Shown one piece after another: positions 18,221 to 27,349 of a stretch of 64,000 nt of DNA. Origin of the DNA: Nocardiopsis quinghaiensis (GTDB lineage Bacteria; Actinomycetota; Actinomycetes; Streptosporangiales; Streptosporangiaceae). The stretch spans positions 372,001 through 436,000 of the forward strand of contig NZ_VWVU01000001.1 of the NCBI RefSeq assembly GCF_008638365.1, written 5' to 3'. The notes beneath the pieces were generated by a model. It was not told where the DNA came from. It did not search any database and saw only the letters and a program-made list of their open reading frames with translations. Positions within the stretch are counted from its first letter, which is position 1; every line of letters starts with the position of its first letter. Made by a program: the position numbers and the translations under genes.

Positions 18221-18709
18221 TCAGCGGGGGCGGGAGGCGTCGATGCCGCGCTGCACGATGTCGGTGATGAAGTAGTCGCCCGGATCGCGCTCGTCACGCA
18301 GCCGGTGCACCAGGGAGTCGTCCACCCACAGGAACTCGGTGTGCTTGCCCGGCTCCAGGCGCGGCGCGTCCAGGTCGCCCTCCACCCGCACCAGGTAGTC
18401 CACCTCGTGCCGGGTCACCCCGTCCCCGGGGTCCCAGTCCAGCCGGAACAGCTCGGCCAGCACGTCGGTCAGCCTCCAGCCGGTCTCCTCCTCGACCTCG
18501 CGCGCCAGCCCTTCGAGCATGCCCTCACCGCGCTCGACGTGCCCGCCGACGATGTCCCAGCAGTGCGGGAACACCTTCCGGGTGGGGGACCGGCGCTGGG
18601 TGAAGACCCTGCCCCGGTCGTCGGCGATGACCGCGCCCGCCACGTGGGTCCGCCCGTCGGAGGTGTCCGGGAACCCGATCCCCGGAGCCACCGTGATACC
18701 GCTGCTCAT
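18221..18709 (-). CDS. NUDIX hydrolase
   Basis: A 162-residue Nudix protein. The Nudix box is GGHVERGEGMLEGLAREVEEETG, given here only as key residues: Gly, then Glu, then the RE..EE.TG core near residues 55-77, all present. The substrate is not predictable; the order resembles isopentenyl-diphosphate isomerase-like and generic NTP pyrophosphohydrolases. ATG 18709 overlaps the TetR gene stop by 4 bp, so the two are coupled. Confidence 0.8.
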   Translation of the reverse strand: MSSGITVAPGIGFPDTSDGRTHVAGAVIADDRGRVFTQRRSPTRKVFPHCWDIVGGHVERGEGMLEGLAREVEEETGWRLTDVLAELFRLDWDPGDGVTRHEVDYLVRVEGDLDAPRLEPGKHTEFLWVDDSLVHRLRDERDPGDYFITDIVQRGIDASRPR

Positions 18710-19371
18710 GCGCCCTCCTCCTCGTCCGGGGGCCAGCCTACGTTCCTGCCCCGGCGGGGCAGGCGCAGGGTGAGCAGCTTCGCCCGGGGGGCCAGCCCCG
18801 CGGCCAGGCCGAAGACCGCCTCGGTGCGCGAGTGGTCCTCGTCGAGCACCGAGAACAGGTTCACGCCGAGGTAGAACGTGATCGCCCCGTAGGCCACCTC
18901 GCGGGCGGGGAGCAGTCTGCCCAGTGCGGACCCGCCCAGTACCCGGTTCCACTCGTGCTCGATGAAGGCGATCCACGGCTCGGAACGGGCCCGGATCTCC
19001 TCACGCAGCTCCGGCTTGGTGACGGCGGCGGCCACCAGTTCGGAGAACTCGGTGATGTAGCCGCGCTCCAGGTCGGTCCGGTAGATCCGCATGGCCGCCT
19101 CCACCAGCTCCTCCAGGGTGTCCGCACGTGCGGCGACCTCCCGGTACATGGCCATGCGTTCGGCGCTGGAGCGGTCCAGCGCGGCCAGCAGCAGCTGGTC
19201 TACCCCGCCGAAGTGGTAGAAGACCAGCGCCGAGTTGGCCTCCGCGCGAGTGGCGATGGCCCGTGCCGACGCCCCGGCGTACCCCTCCTCGCGCAGCACC
19301 TCACTGGCGGCGGCGAGTAGCCGCTCCTTGGTCTCCTCGCCCGTGCGCCGTCCTCCGCCGCTCCTGGCCAT
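18706..19371 (-). CDS. TetR-family transcriptional regulator
   Basis: A 221-residue repressor-type regulator. The N-terminal helix-turn-helix is clear (TKERLLAAASEVLREEGYAG, then ARAIATRAEANSALVFYHFG), followed by a helical ligand-binding domain. The start is ATG 19371 directly after AAGGAGG; an upstream ATG at 19404 would add 11 residues and run into the operator region. It is divergent from a two-gene membrane operon and faces a perfect palindrome at 19409-19426, so it probably represses both itself and that operon. A Nudix gene is co-transcribed downstream. Confidence 0.87.
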   Translation of the reverse strand: MARSGGGRRTGEETKERLLAAASEVLREEGYAGASARAIATRAEANSALVFYHFGGVDQLLLAALDRSSAERMAMYREVAARADTLEELVEAAMRIYRTDLERGYITEFSELVAAAVTKPELREEIRARSEPWIAFIEHEWNRVLGGSALGRLLPAREVAYGAITFYLGVNLFSVLDEDHSRTEAVFGLAAGLAPRAKLLTLRLPRRGRNVGWPPDEEEGA

Positions 19372-19408
19372 GACCCTCCTTGCTCTCGGGAAGGCTTTCA
19401 TCATACGG

Positions 19409-19426
19409 TTTAATCAAGTGATTAAA
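19409..19426. promoter_or_regulatory. Palindromic operator, probable TetR-family binding site
   Basis: The sequence TTTAATCAAGTGATTAAA is two perfect 8-bp inverted arms around AG. A further half-site, TTTAATC, lies at 19435-19441, 26 bp from the first. The block is very AT-rich for this genome. It lies 38 bp from the TetR start and 37 bp from the divergent membrane gene, the ideal place for autoregulation and repression of both. Confidence 0.7.
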
Positions 19427-19462
19427 TCAGGCGTTTTAATCGCATACTGAAGGAGTCCCCCC

Positions 19463-20407
19463 GTGCCCCGAAACGACACCCCCTCTCCCTCACGAGCGCG
19501 CTGGCTGCTCGCCGTGCTGGTCCTGGCCGCCTTCGCCGCCCTGCTGGCCGTCCGGATCCACCACTGGGGCGGTCTGGACCAGACCGCCCTGTTCTACGTC
19601 GGCCTGCCCGCGACGATCGCCCTGCTCGTGGTGTTCACCGTGCGGGCCAGGAGCGCCGTCGGCGTCGCCATGGCCGGCACCACCGTCTGCCTGGCCCTGG
19701 CCGGACCCCTGCTCGGTGAGGGGCTGGTGTGCCTGGTCATCGCCGCGCCGCTGATCTACGGGGTCGTCGCCCTGGTCACCTGGGTGGCGACGCTGGTCCT
19801 CGGAGGGGGCGACCGCTCCCAGCACGCCCTGCTCTCTGTGCCGCTGCTCTTCGTGCTCGCCCTGGAGGGCGTCGCCGGAGTCTCCCTGCTGCCCAGAGCC
19901 GACACGGGGAAGGGCCACGCCATGGTCTCCGCCCCGGCGGAGAACGTCACCGCGGCCCTGGCCGCCCCACCCGGGTACGAGGCCCCCGACGCGCTCTTCC
20001 TCCGCGCCGTCCCCTTTCCGCGACCCGTCTCGGCGTCCGGGGAGGGCCTGGAGGTCGGCGACACCCGGTTCGTCCGCTTCACCCCGCGCCGCACGCTGCG
20101 GTTCGGCGCCGAGCCCACCCCGCGCCACATGGAGCTGAGAATCGTGGAGAGCGAGATCCGCGGGGACGGCGGCCGGGTGGTGTTCGAGGTGGTCGAGGAC
20201 ACCGCCTTCGCGAACTGGATGGACATGCGCCGCGCCGAGGCCGTGTGGCGGGCCGAGGACTCCGGAACCCGGCTGACCTGGTCCATCGCCTACGAGCGCA
20301 CCTACGAGCCGTCGTGGTACTTCGGTCCGATCCAGTCCTACGCCACCAGTCTGGCCGCCGAGTACCTCGCCGCGACCTTCGGCATCGCAGCGCTCGGAGA
20401 CTCCTGA
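19463..20407 (+). CDS. Membrane protein with C-terminal SRPBCC-like domain
   Basis: A 314-residue protein. Residues 12-150 contain four to five hydrophobic segments. Residues 160-314 resemble a polyketide-cyclase/SRPBCC fold (VSAPAENVTAALAAPPGYEAPD, WRAEDSGTRLTWSIAYERTY). I do not know a characterised homologue. The start GTG 19463 has AAGGAG 7 bp upstream. Its stop overlaps the next start by one base (TGATG). Probably controlled by the divergent TetR protein through the palindrome upstream. Confidence 0.66.
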   Translation: MPRNDTPSPSRARWLLAVLVLAAFAALLAVRIHHWGGLDQTALFYVGLPATIALLVVFTVRARSAVGVAMAGTTVCLALAGPLLGEGLVCLVIAAPLIYGVVALVTWVATLVLGGGDRSQHALLSVPLLFVLALEGVAGVSLLPRADTGKGHAMVSAPAENVTAALAAPPGYEAPDALFLRAVPFPRPVSASGEGLEVGDTRFVRFTPRRTLRFGAEPTPRHMELRIVESEIRGDGGRVVFEVVEDTAFANWMDMRRAEAVWRAEDSGTRLTWSIAYERTYEPSWYFGPIQSYATSLAAEYLAATFGIAALGDS

Positions 20408-21702
20408 TGGGCCCGGAGACCCCCGCGGCCCTGGTCCGCGGTGCCGGCCTGTTCGCCCCGGTGCTGCCCGTGATCGGGCTGTGCCTGTGGCGCGCGCCCC
20501 GACAGCGCGAGATCGCGGCGATGCTCGTCGCGGGGGCGTGGGCCCTGCTCACGCTCATCCCGCTCAACCTGTACGCGTCGCACGCGGGCTGGTGGTCCTT
20601 CCACGCCGAGGGCGCCGTGTGGCTCGGTATGCCCGTCGACCTGCTGCTCGCCTGGGCGCTGATGTGGGGCCCCCTGCCCGCGCTGATGCTGCGCCTCCTG
20701 CCGGTCCCGCTGCTCGCCGGCCTGCTCGTGTGGGTGGACGTCATCGTCATGCCGCTCGCCGAGCCCGTCGTGGTGCTGGGCCCCCGGTGGCTGCTCGGCG
20801 AGTTCGCCGGTTCCGCGCTGTGCCTGATCCCCGCACTGCTGCTGGCCTACTGGACCCGCGCCGGTCAGTTGGTCCACGCCCGGGTGTGGGCGCAGGCCGC
20901 GCTCGCGTTCGGGCTCATGGTCGTCCTGCCGCTGGCCGCCCTGGACGTCCGGCCCGGACCGGGCACGGCCTTCGCGGCCGCACAGGTCCTCGCGCTGGTG
21001 TGCCTGCCGGGCCTGGCGGCGGCCCGCGAGTTCGCCCGGGTGGGCGACGGCACCCCGCTGCCCTTCGATCCGCCGTCCCGTCTGGTCACCAGTGGTCCCT
21101 ACGCCTATCTGCGCAACCCGATGCAGGCCACGATCGTCGCCGTCTACCTGGTCCTGCCCCCGGTGACGGGGAATCCGTGGCCGCTGGCCGGTGCGCTGGT
21201 CGCGTTCGCCTACGGTGCCGGGTTCGCCGGGTGGCACGAGGGAGGCCGGCTGCGGGAGGCGTTCGGGCGGGACTGGGAGGCCTACCGTTCGGGTGTGCGC
21301 TCCTGGCTGCCCCGGTGGCGTCCGTGGCCCGGCCGGACGCCGGGGACCCTGTACGTGGCGTCGGACTGCGACATGTGCCGGGGCCTGGGCGGCTGGCTCG
21401 CCGCCCGCGCGCCCGCGGCGCTGGAGCTGAGGCCGGCGGCGGAGCATCCCGAGGTGCTGTACCGCCTGACCTACGAGGTCCCCGGCGGGGTCCGCTGGAG
21501 CGGGGTGTCCGCGCTGGCCCGGGCGCTCGAACACCTCCACCTGGGGTGGGCGCTCGTCGGCTGGGCGCTCGACCTGCCCGGACCGCGGCACTTCGCGCAG
21601 CTGTGCGCCGACGCCTTCGGTGCCGGTCCCCGCCCGTCCCGGGAACCGGCCGAGGACGGGGAGCGGCGGGAGGAGGCGCCCGCACGCGACGCCGAGGTGT
21701 GA
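20407..21702 (+). CDS. Isoprenylcysteine-methyltransferase-like membrane protein fused to a CxxC (DCC-type) domain
   Basis: A 431-residue protein. Residues 10-215 hold several membrane segments. Residues 220-300 contain a PEMT/ICMT-type methyltransferase core (RLVTSGPYAYLRNPMQATIV, then GRDWEAYRSGVRSWLPR). The C terminus begins LYVASDCDMCRGLGGWL, a CxxC arrangement like the DCC (DUF393) thiol-disulfide family. The fusion suggests methylation or redox chemistry on a lipid or membrane protein, but the substrate is unknown. It is translationally linked to the preceding membrane-SRPBCC gene and forms the second half of the TetR-controlled unit. Confidence 0.68.
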   Translation: MGPETPAALVRGAGLFAPVLPVIGLCLWRAPRQREIAAMLVAGAWALLTLIPLNLYASHAGWWSFHAEGAVWLGMPVDLLLAWALMWGPLPALMLRLLPVPLLAGLLVWVDVIVMPLAEPVVVLGPRWLLGEFAGSALCLIPALLLAYWTRAGQLVHARVWAQAALAFGLMVVLPLAALDVRPGPGTAFAAAQVLALVCLPGLAAAREFARVGDGTPLPFDPPSRLVTSGPYAYLRNPMQATIVAVYLVLPPVTGNPWPLAGALVAFAYGAGFAGWHEGGRLREAFGRDWEAYRSGVRSWLPRWRPWPGRTPGTLYVASDCDMCRGLGGWLAARAPAALELRPAAEHPEVLYRLTYEVPGGVRWSGVSALARALEHLHLGWALVGWALDLPGPRHFAQLCADAFGAGPRPSREPAEDGERREEAPARDAEV

Positions 21703-21765
21703 GGGCGGACGCGTTCCCCGGACGCACCACGAACCGGCGGGCCGCCCGGCCGCGTTAGCGCTGCC

Positions 21766-22392
21766 ATGGACACGACCACGAAGACGGCCTCCCCCTTGGT
21801 GCCCCTGGCCATCGCCGCCCTCGGCGGTCTGGTGATCGGCGCGCTGACATCGTTCGCCCAGGGATGGCTTCCGTTCGCCCTGAAATCGCTGGCCAACTCC
21901 AGCGGCTCCTGGAGCGCCGCGGCGTTCCTGCTGGCCCTCCTGGCGACGCGGCGGTGGGTCGGCGCGGCCGTCGGGGTCCTGGCACTGGCGGCCATGGTGC
22001 TCGGCTACGACCTCGCCTCCGTCCTGCGCGGCTACTCCGCCTCGGCCGGCATTACGCTCTTCTGGCTGACGGCCGCCGTCACCGCGGGTCCCGTTCTGGG
22101 GCTGGGCGCCGAGTCCCTGCGGCGCCGGGGCGCGTTCGCGCCCTGGGGCGTGGGCGTTCTGTGCGGTGTGCTCATAGGCGAGGGCGTGTACGGGTTCCTG
22201 TACATCCTGGAGACGACCTCGCCCGTCTACTGGGCGCTCTCGGTCACCGGAGGGGGCGCCCTCCTGGTGTGGGCCTGCCTGCTGCGCTTTCCCGGGGCCC
22301 GCCCGGTCCTGACGGCGGTGGCCGTCACCGCGGTGACGGCCACCGCCTTCGTCGCCGTCTACTCCGGGAACCCGTTGACGTGGTGGTTCTGA
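21766..22392 (+). CDS. DUF6518-like membrane protein
   Basis: A 208-residue protein with about seven hydrophobic segments. The N-terminal GGLVIGALTSFAQGWLPFAL and SLANSSGSWSAAAFLLA resemble DUF6518 proteins of actinobacteria as I remember them; no function is known. ATG 21766 starts 63 bp after the previous gene. It may be a separate unit, since a block of promoter-like sequence is not obvious. Confidence 0.58.
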   Translation: MDTTTKTASPLVPLAIAALGGLVIGALTSFAQGWLPFALKSLANSSGSWSAAAFLLALLATRRWVGAAVGVLALAAMVLGYDLASVLRGYSASAGITLFWLTAAVTAGPVLGLGAESLRRRGAFAPWGVGVLCGVLIGEGVYGFLYILETTSPVYWALSVTGGGALLVWACLLRFPGARPVLTAVAVTAVTATAFVAVYSGNPLTWWF

Positions 22393-22596
22393 CACCGCGC
22401 CGACCTGTTCCCGCGGTACCCGCTCGCTTCCTCGGCCGGCGAACGCGCCGCCGCCCCCGGCCCCGGGCCGCGGGCTCCACGGTGCCCTCCCCGTCCGGAC
22501 GCCCCACCGTTATGCTCGGTCGGGGCCGACTCGTCCGGAAAGGTGACAGGACGGGCCCCGCGTCTTCGCCCCCCCCCGTAAGGCACGAGGAATGTG

Positions 22597-24792
22597 ATGG
22601 AAGAACAGGCCATGCTCGCGCGGGACCTCGTGCTGCGCGTCTGTGCCGGGGCGACCGAGTTCGACCCCCACTGGATCAGGGCCGACGGCAAGGTCACCAC
22701 CCCCTTCCTCGTGCCGCGGGACCGCAACCTCGTCCGCGCGGTCGTCGCCGCCGGCCGGGCCATGGGCGTCGACCGGCTCCTGGTCTGCCGCACCCGGCCC
22801 GAGTTCTCCTACGACCCCGTCACCGAGGTCCCCCTCGACACCGACACCCTCATCGACCTCGTCCGCGGCTGGGGCCCCGTGCCCACCGACTTCCTCGTCT
22901 GCGTCGAGGACTTCTCCGCCGCCGTCCTGGTCACCGCGGACGAGCTCACCGTCGCCGCCGGGCCCGCCGACTTCGTCCGCGAACTCGTCGGGGCGGACAT
23001 CCCCCAGGCCCGGGCGCACTTCGGCGCGCGTGCCCGTGCCGAGGGCGGTTCCGTCCTCACCCGGGCCGCCCAGCTCTACGACTGCGCCGGGACCGGGGCC
23101 CGTCACGCACGTGGACCCCGGGGGCCGGGCCCGGACCTGGCCGAGCGCCTGGTCCGGGGCGTCGACCGGGCCCGTCGGCGCTCCCCGCGCGCGGTCCGGT
23201 CCCTGCGCGCCCTGCGCGGCGCCTGGGGGTGGCTCATGGTGGTGGCCCTGCTCGTGGCACCCCTGGCCGTCCCCGGCCTGGAGGCCGCGCTGCCCGCCCT
23301 GGCCGCCGCCTTCGTGCTGCTGCTCCAGCTGGCCTGGCTGGCGCGCTCGCGCACCGTCTCCTTCGCCGCCCTGCTGCGGGTGGCCGCCTTCGGCGCGCTC
23401 CTGCTGTGGCCCCTCGCCCTCTCCGAGGCCGCCGTGGTCCGGCTGCTGGGCACCGACCCCTACGGCGTCCTCGGCTACACCTACGTCGCCGTGTCCGTGG
23501 AGGAGATCGGCAAGCTCCTCCCGCTGCTGTTCCTGGCCCTGGCGGCCCGCCGACGGCTGCGCCGTCTGGCCGCCGTCGACTTCCTGCTGCTGGCCGCCGC
23601 ATCCGGGGCCGGGTTCCAGCTCGCCGAACGCCTGCTCACCGAGGTGTCCCTGGGCGGCCCGGACCTCTCCGCCGACGGCGGCCTGTTCCTGCCCGGCGGA
23701 AGTACCGTCACCGACCCGGCGGGTACCGTGCTGGCGGTCTTCTCCGGACACGCCGTCACCACCGGCCTGGTCGGGGCGGCACTCGGCCTGGCGGTCGTGG
23801 GCCGGCGCTACGGGGCCTGGGTGCGGCTGCTGCCGCCGGTCGCGCTGATCCTGGCGTTCCTCGAACACCTGAACCTCAACGCGCGGCTGGCCAACGCCGC
23901 GCTCCACCCGGCCTCCGACCTCGTACACGGACTTCTCGGAGGCGGGGTCCTCACGCCGTGGCTGCTGGTGCTGCTGCTGTTGTGCGCGGTCGCCATGGAC
24001 CACCGGATGATCGCGACCGCGGCCGAGTCCACGCCGCCGCTGCCCGGGCAGCCGCCGCTGGCGCGCCTGCGCCGCTGGGCGCGGGGCCGCTCCGTGGCCA
24101 TGCGCGTACGTGTGCCCGCCGACATCGCGCCGCTGTTCCGCCGGATGGCGCTGTCCTGGGTGGACCTGCCGGTCACCCTGGCCACCACGTTGTCCACGAT
24201 CGTCCACGAACTCGCCGTCGCGACCATCGCCGCGCGGCGCGGGCCCGGAGTGCTCTGCGACACCTGGCGGTTCCTGCGCCTGCGGCGGGGGAACGCGATG
24301 GGCGAGGCCCGGTCCGCGGGCCGGCCCCGGCGCCACCATCCCTCGCAGGAGGAACTCACCCGGCAGTCGCGCGAGTTGGCCCGGCGGCTGGGGCTGGCGG
24401 CCACCGGCGGGGTCACCGGGGCGGTGGCGGCGATGTACGCCGCCGGGGTGTACGCCGCTGTCACCGCGCCGGCTGCCCCGCTCGGCCCGGACGGGAACGA
24501 GCGGACCGCCTACGCGTTCGTGGCGCTGGACCGGATCCAGGGGTGGTTGGGCGGGCTGACCGCCGTCGAGTCGGCCTGGGCCGCCGCGGTCGTGGCCGCG
24601 GTGCTCACCCTGCTGCTGTCCGGCAACGGTGTGCCGTACGCCCACCCGCGTATGCGCGAGTTCCTGCGCGCGCCCACGGCGAACACCGGCGCGATCCTGG
24701 GGATGCTCGCCCCCGGCCAGGCGGGGTACGCGGTCCTCGGCCTGGTGGGACTGCTCCTGCCCCGGCGCGTGGACCGGCTCCTGACCCGCTGA
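22597..24792 (+). CDS. PrsW-like intramembrane protease with a novel soluble N-terminal domain
   Basis: A 731-residue protein. Residues about 215-480 form a polytopic region with PrsW-type motifs: SVEEIGKLLP (Glu302, Glu303), GAGFQLAERL and FSGHAVTTGLVG (His385). These match the expected glutamate and histidine metal-binding positions of the PrsW/CPBP-related superfamily. Residues 1-170 are soluble and unrecognised, and residues 500-731 add a charged region and two more membrane segments. It is much longer than classical PrsW (about 220 residues). The start ATG 22597 has GAGGA 5 bp upstream; GTG 22594 is equivalent. The target is unknown; anti-sigma cleavage is the known job of PrsW in Bacillus. 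Confidence 0.68.
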   Translation: MEEQAMLARDLVLRVCAGATEFDPHWIRADGKVTTPFLVPRDRNLVRAVVAAGRAMGVDRLLVCRTRPEFSYDPVTEVPLDTDTLIDLVRGWGPVPTDFLVCVEDFSAAVLVTADELTVAAGPADFVRELVGADIPQARAHFGARARAEGGSVLTRAAQLYDCAGTGARHARGPRGPGPDLAERLVRGVDRARRRSPRAVRSLRALRGAWGWLMVVALLVAPLAVPGLEAALPALAAAFVLLLQLAWLARSRTVSFAALLRVAAFGALLLWPLALSEAAVVRLLGTDPYGVLGYTYVAVSVEEIGKLLPLLFLALAARRRLRRLAAVDFLLLAAASGAGFQLAERLLTEVSLGGPDLSADGGLFLPGGSTVTDPAGTVLAVFSGHAVTTGLVGAALGLAVVGRRYGAWVRLLPPVALILAFLEHLNLNARLANAALHPASDLVHGLLGGGVLTPWLLVLLLLCAVAMDHRMIATAAESTPPLPGQPPLARLRRWARGRSVAMRVRVPADIAPLFRRMALSWVDLPVTLATTLSTIVHELAVATIAARRGPGVLCDTWRFLRLRRGNAMGEARSAGRPRRHHPSQEELTRQSRELARRLGLAATGGVTGAVAAMYAAGVYAAVTAPAAPLGPDGNERTAYAFVALDRIQGWLGGLTAVESAWAAAVVAAVLTLLLSGNGVPYAHPRMREFLRAPTANTGAILGMLAPGQAGYAVLGLVGLLLPRRVDRLLTR

Positions 24793-24826
24793 TCCGTCCG
24801 TCGGCCCGGGCCGCCTCCGGCGGACC

Positions 24827-27169
24827 TCAGCCTGCGGTGACGCCCCTCGGCGGATCGAACGCGCGCACCGGCGGCACCCCGCCGTCGAACGGCTCCACCC
24901 GCACCCGCGTCAGCTGACCCGTGCACCCCTGGCTCAGCGCGGACGTCCCCACGTCCTCCGTCAGCGCGTTCGGGTTCCCGTGCGCGCACGTCACGCCTTC
25001 CACGGAGGGGTCGTACCAGGCACCGGTCGACAACTGCACCACACCCGGCCGCAGCGCCTCGCTCACCACCACGCCCGCCAGGCACGAACCCCGAGCGCTC
25101 GACACCCGCACCACATCCCCGTCTGCCACGCCACACGCTCGCGCGTCCTCCGGGCGCATCCGCAGCGGCGAACGCCCCCCGACCTTCTGCGACATGCTGT
25201 GCGCGCCCATGTCCTGCTGGCTGTGCAGGCGTCCGCTCGGCTGGTTCGCCACCAGCACCAACGGGAAGCCCTCGGCCTCCCCGTCCGCACCACCGGTCAC
25301 CGCCGGACCCGGCAGCCACACCGGGTGCCCGGGGCAGTCCTCATAGCCGAACGACGCGATGGTCTCCGAGAACAGCTCGATCCGCCCGCTCGGCGTCCGG
25401 AGGGGACTCCCCTCCGGATCCGCGCGGAACTCGCCGAGCAGGGCCTCGTCCTCCACACGGCCGGGCATCTCCACCCGCCCGCGCTCCCAGAACTCCTCGA
25501 ACCGGGGTACCTCCAGGCCGTGCCGCGCCACCAGCGAGCGCCAGCGCTCGTAGACGACCCGAGTCCACTCACCGCTGGTCCGGCCCTCGGTGAACTCCTC
25601 CCGCACACCGAGCCGCTCGGCCAGGTCGGTGTAGGTGTCGTACTCGTCGCGCGCCTGCCCGTGCGGCGACACCGCGCGCGGCATCGCCCGCACGCTCAGG
25701 TCGCCCTGGCTCGCCGCCATGTCGTCGCGTTCCAGCACCGTCGTGGACGGGATGACGATGTCGGCGTGCCGCGCCGTCGCCGTCCAGTGCGTCTCGTGTA
25801 CCACCACGGTCTCCGGCCGACCGAAGGCCCTGGTCAGACGCGCCAGGTCCTGGTGGTGGTGGAACGGGTTGCCGCCCGCCCAGTACACCAGCCGCACGTC
25901 CGGGTAGCGGCGCTCCTCACCGTCGTGGTCGTAGCGGCCGCCCGGGTCCAGCAGCATGTCGGCCACCCGCGCCACCGGGATGAACGAGTCCACCGGGTTG
26001 CCGCCCTGAGGCATCCTCGGCAGCCCCAGGGGCGTCGCCCCGCCGCCGTAGTTGCCCATGGACCCGTAGCCGGACGCGAAACCGCCTCCCGGCAGTCCCA
26101 CCTGCCCCAGGCAGCACGCCAGGGCCAGCCCCGCCCACAGCGGCTGCTCGCCGTACCGGGCGCGCTGCACCGACCACCCCACGTTGACCAGGGTGCGCCG
26201 CCCGGCCATCCGCCGGGCCAGTGACCGCAGTTCGCCGGCCGCGACCCCGCTGATCCGCTCGGCCCACTCCGGGGAGCGCTCGGTCCCGCCCGGGACACCC
26301 CTCTCGTCGCGCTCGCCCATCACGTAGGCGCGCAACACGTCCGCGCCGACCGTGTACCGGTCCAGGAACCCCGTGTCGGCCAGGCCCTCGGTGAACAGCA
26401 CGTGCATCAGCGCCAGCATCACCGCGGTGTCGGTGCCCGGGACGATGGAGACCCACTCGGCCCTCACGTCGTCGGGGGTGTCGTCCAGCAGCGGTGACAC
26501 CGACACGAACTCCACTCCGGACCCGGAGGCGTCGCGTATCGCCGGAGCCGCGGTCTGGACCGCCCGGCCCCCCGACGACGTCCACGTGTTGGACACGCGC
26601 AGCCCGCCGAAGGTGACCAGGAGGTCGGTGTGCTCGCGGATCCGCGTCCACGCCGGGGCCCGGTGCAGCAGCCGGTTCGCCGCCGGGGTGCCGATGATCC
26701 TGGGGAAGAGCACCTCCACGGCGCCGTGGCTGTAGGTCGCGCGGGACCGCGTGTACCCCCCGATCGTGTTGAGGAACCGGTGCAGCTGGCTCTGCGCGTG
26801 GTGGATCCGCCCCGCGCTGCCCCATCCGTAGGAGCCTCCGTAGACCGCCGCGTTCCCGTGGGCGCGGCGCACCCGGTCCAGCTCCCCGGCGAGCAGGTCC
26901 AGGGCCGTGGACCACTCCACCTCGACGTAGGCGTCGTCCGGGTCGCCCCGGAGCGGGTCCGGGCCCGGGCCGTGCTCCAGCCAGCGCCGCCGCACCGCCG
27001 GGCGCGCCACCCGCGAGGCGTGGTGCTGGGCGGCGGGGGTGTTGGCGATCACCGGGGAGGACGCCGGGTCGTCCGGGTCCGGGCTCACCCCGACCACGCG
27101 GTCATCCCTGACGAGCACCTGGTAGCTGCCCCAGTGGGCGCTGGTCGGATGCGACGACGTGGCGGACAT
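24827..27169 (-). CDS. Molybdopterin oxidoreductase, biotin sulfoxide/DMSO reductase type
   Basis: A 780-residue enzyme of the TorA/DorA/BisC branch. There is no N-terminal Cys cluster, so no Fe-S centre is expected. The molybdenum ligand Ser147 (ATYSHGA) and active-site Tyr114 and Trp116 (GGSYGWGS) are present and fall at the same numbers as in Rhodobacter DMSO reductase. The C-terminal cofactor-binding cap is intact (VANQPSGRLHSQQ, SMSQKVGGRSPLRM). There is no Tat signal, so the enzyme is probably cytoplasmic, like BisC, reducing biotin, methionine or other sulfoxides. The start is ATG 27169 with AGGAGG upstream. No membrane-anchor or chaperone gene is adjacent. Confidence 0.82.
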   Translation of the reverse strand: MSATSSHPTSAHWGSYQVLVRDDRVVGVSPDPDDPASSPVIANTPAAQHHASRVARPAVRRRWLEHGPGPDPLRGDPDDAYVEVEWSTALDLLAGELDRVRRAHGNAAVYGGSYGWGSAGRIHHAQSQLHRFLNTIGGYTRSRATYSHGAVEVLFPRIIGTPAANRLLHRAPAWTRIREHTDLLVTFGGLRVSNTWTSSGGRAVQTAAPAIRDASGSGVEFVSVSPLLDDTPDDVRAEWVSIVPGTDTAVMLALMHVLFTEGLADTGFLDRYTVGADVLRAYVMGERDERGVPGGTERSPEWAERISGVAAGELRSLARRMAGRRTLVNVGWSVQRARYGEQPLWAGLALACCLGQVGLPGGGFASGYGSMGNYGGGATPLGLPRMPQGGNPVDSFIPVARVADMLLDPGGRYDHDGEERRYPDVRLVYWAGGNPFHHHQDLARLTRAFGRPETVVVHETHWTATARHADIVIPSTTVLERDDMAASQGDLSVRAMPRAVSPHGQARDEYDTYTDLAERLGVREEFTEGRTSGEWTRVVYERWRSLVARHGLEVPRFEEFWERGRVEMPGRVEDEALLGEFRADPEGSPLRTPSGRIELFSETIASFGYEDCPGHPVWLPGPAVTGGADGEAEGFPLVLVANQPSGRLHSQQDMGAHSMSQKVGGRSPLRMRPEDARACGVADGDVVRVSSARGSCLAGVVVSEALRPGVVQLSTGAWYDPSVEGVTCAHGNPNALTEDVGTSALSQGCTGQLTRVRVEPFDGGVPPVRAFDPPRGVTAG

Positions 27170-27349
27170 GCTGGTGTACCTCCTGGTGTTCCTCGGGCCC
27201 CGCCGGGGCCCGAGTCCCACTTTATGCACCACCCGGTGCGATGATGGTCCGCGCGGCGGCGGCCCGGCCACGGTCCGGCGGCAGCCGCACAACCACAGTC
27301 ATCCAGGCACAACCACACACGTGGTCGAGCGGAGCGGGGGACAACGGCG

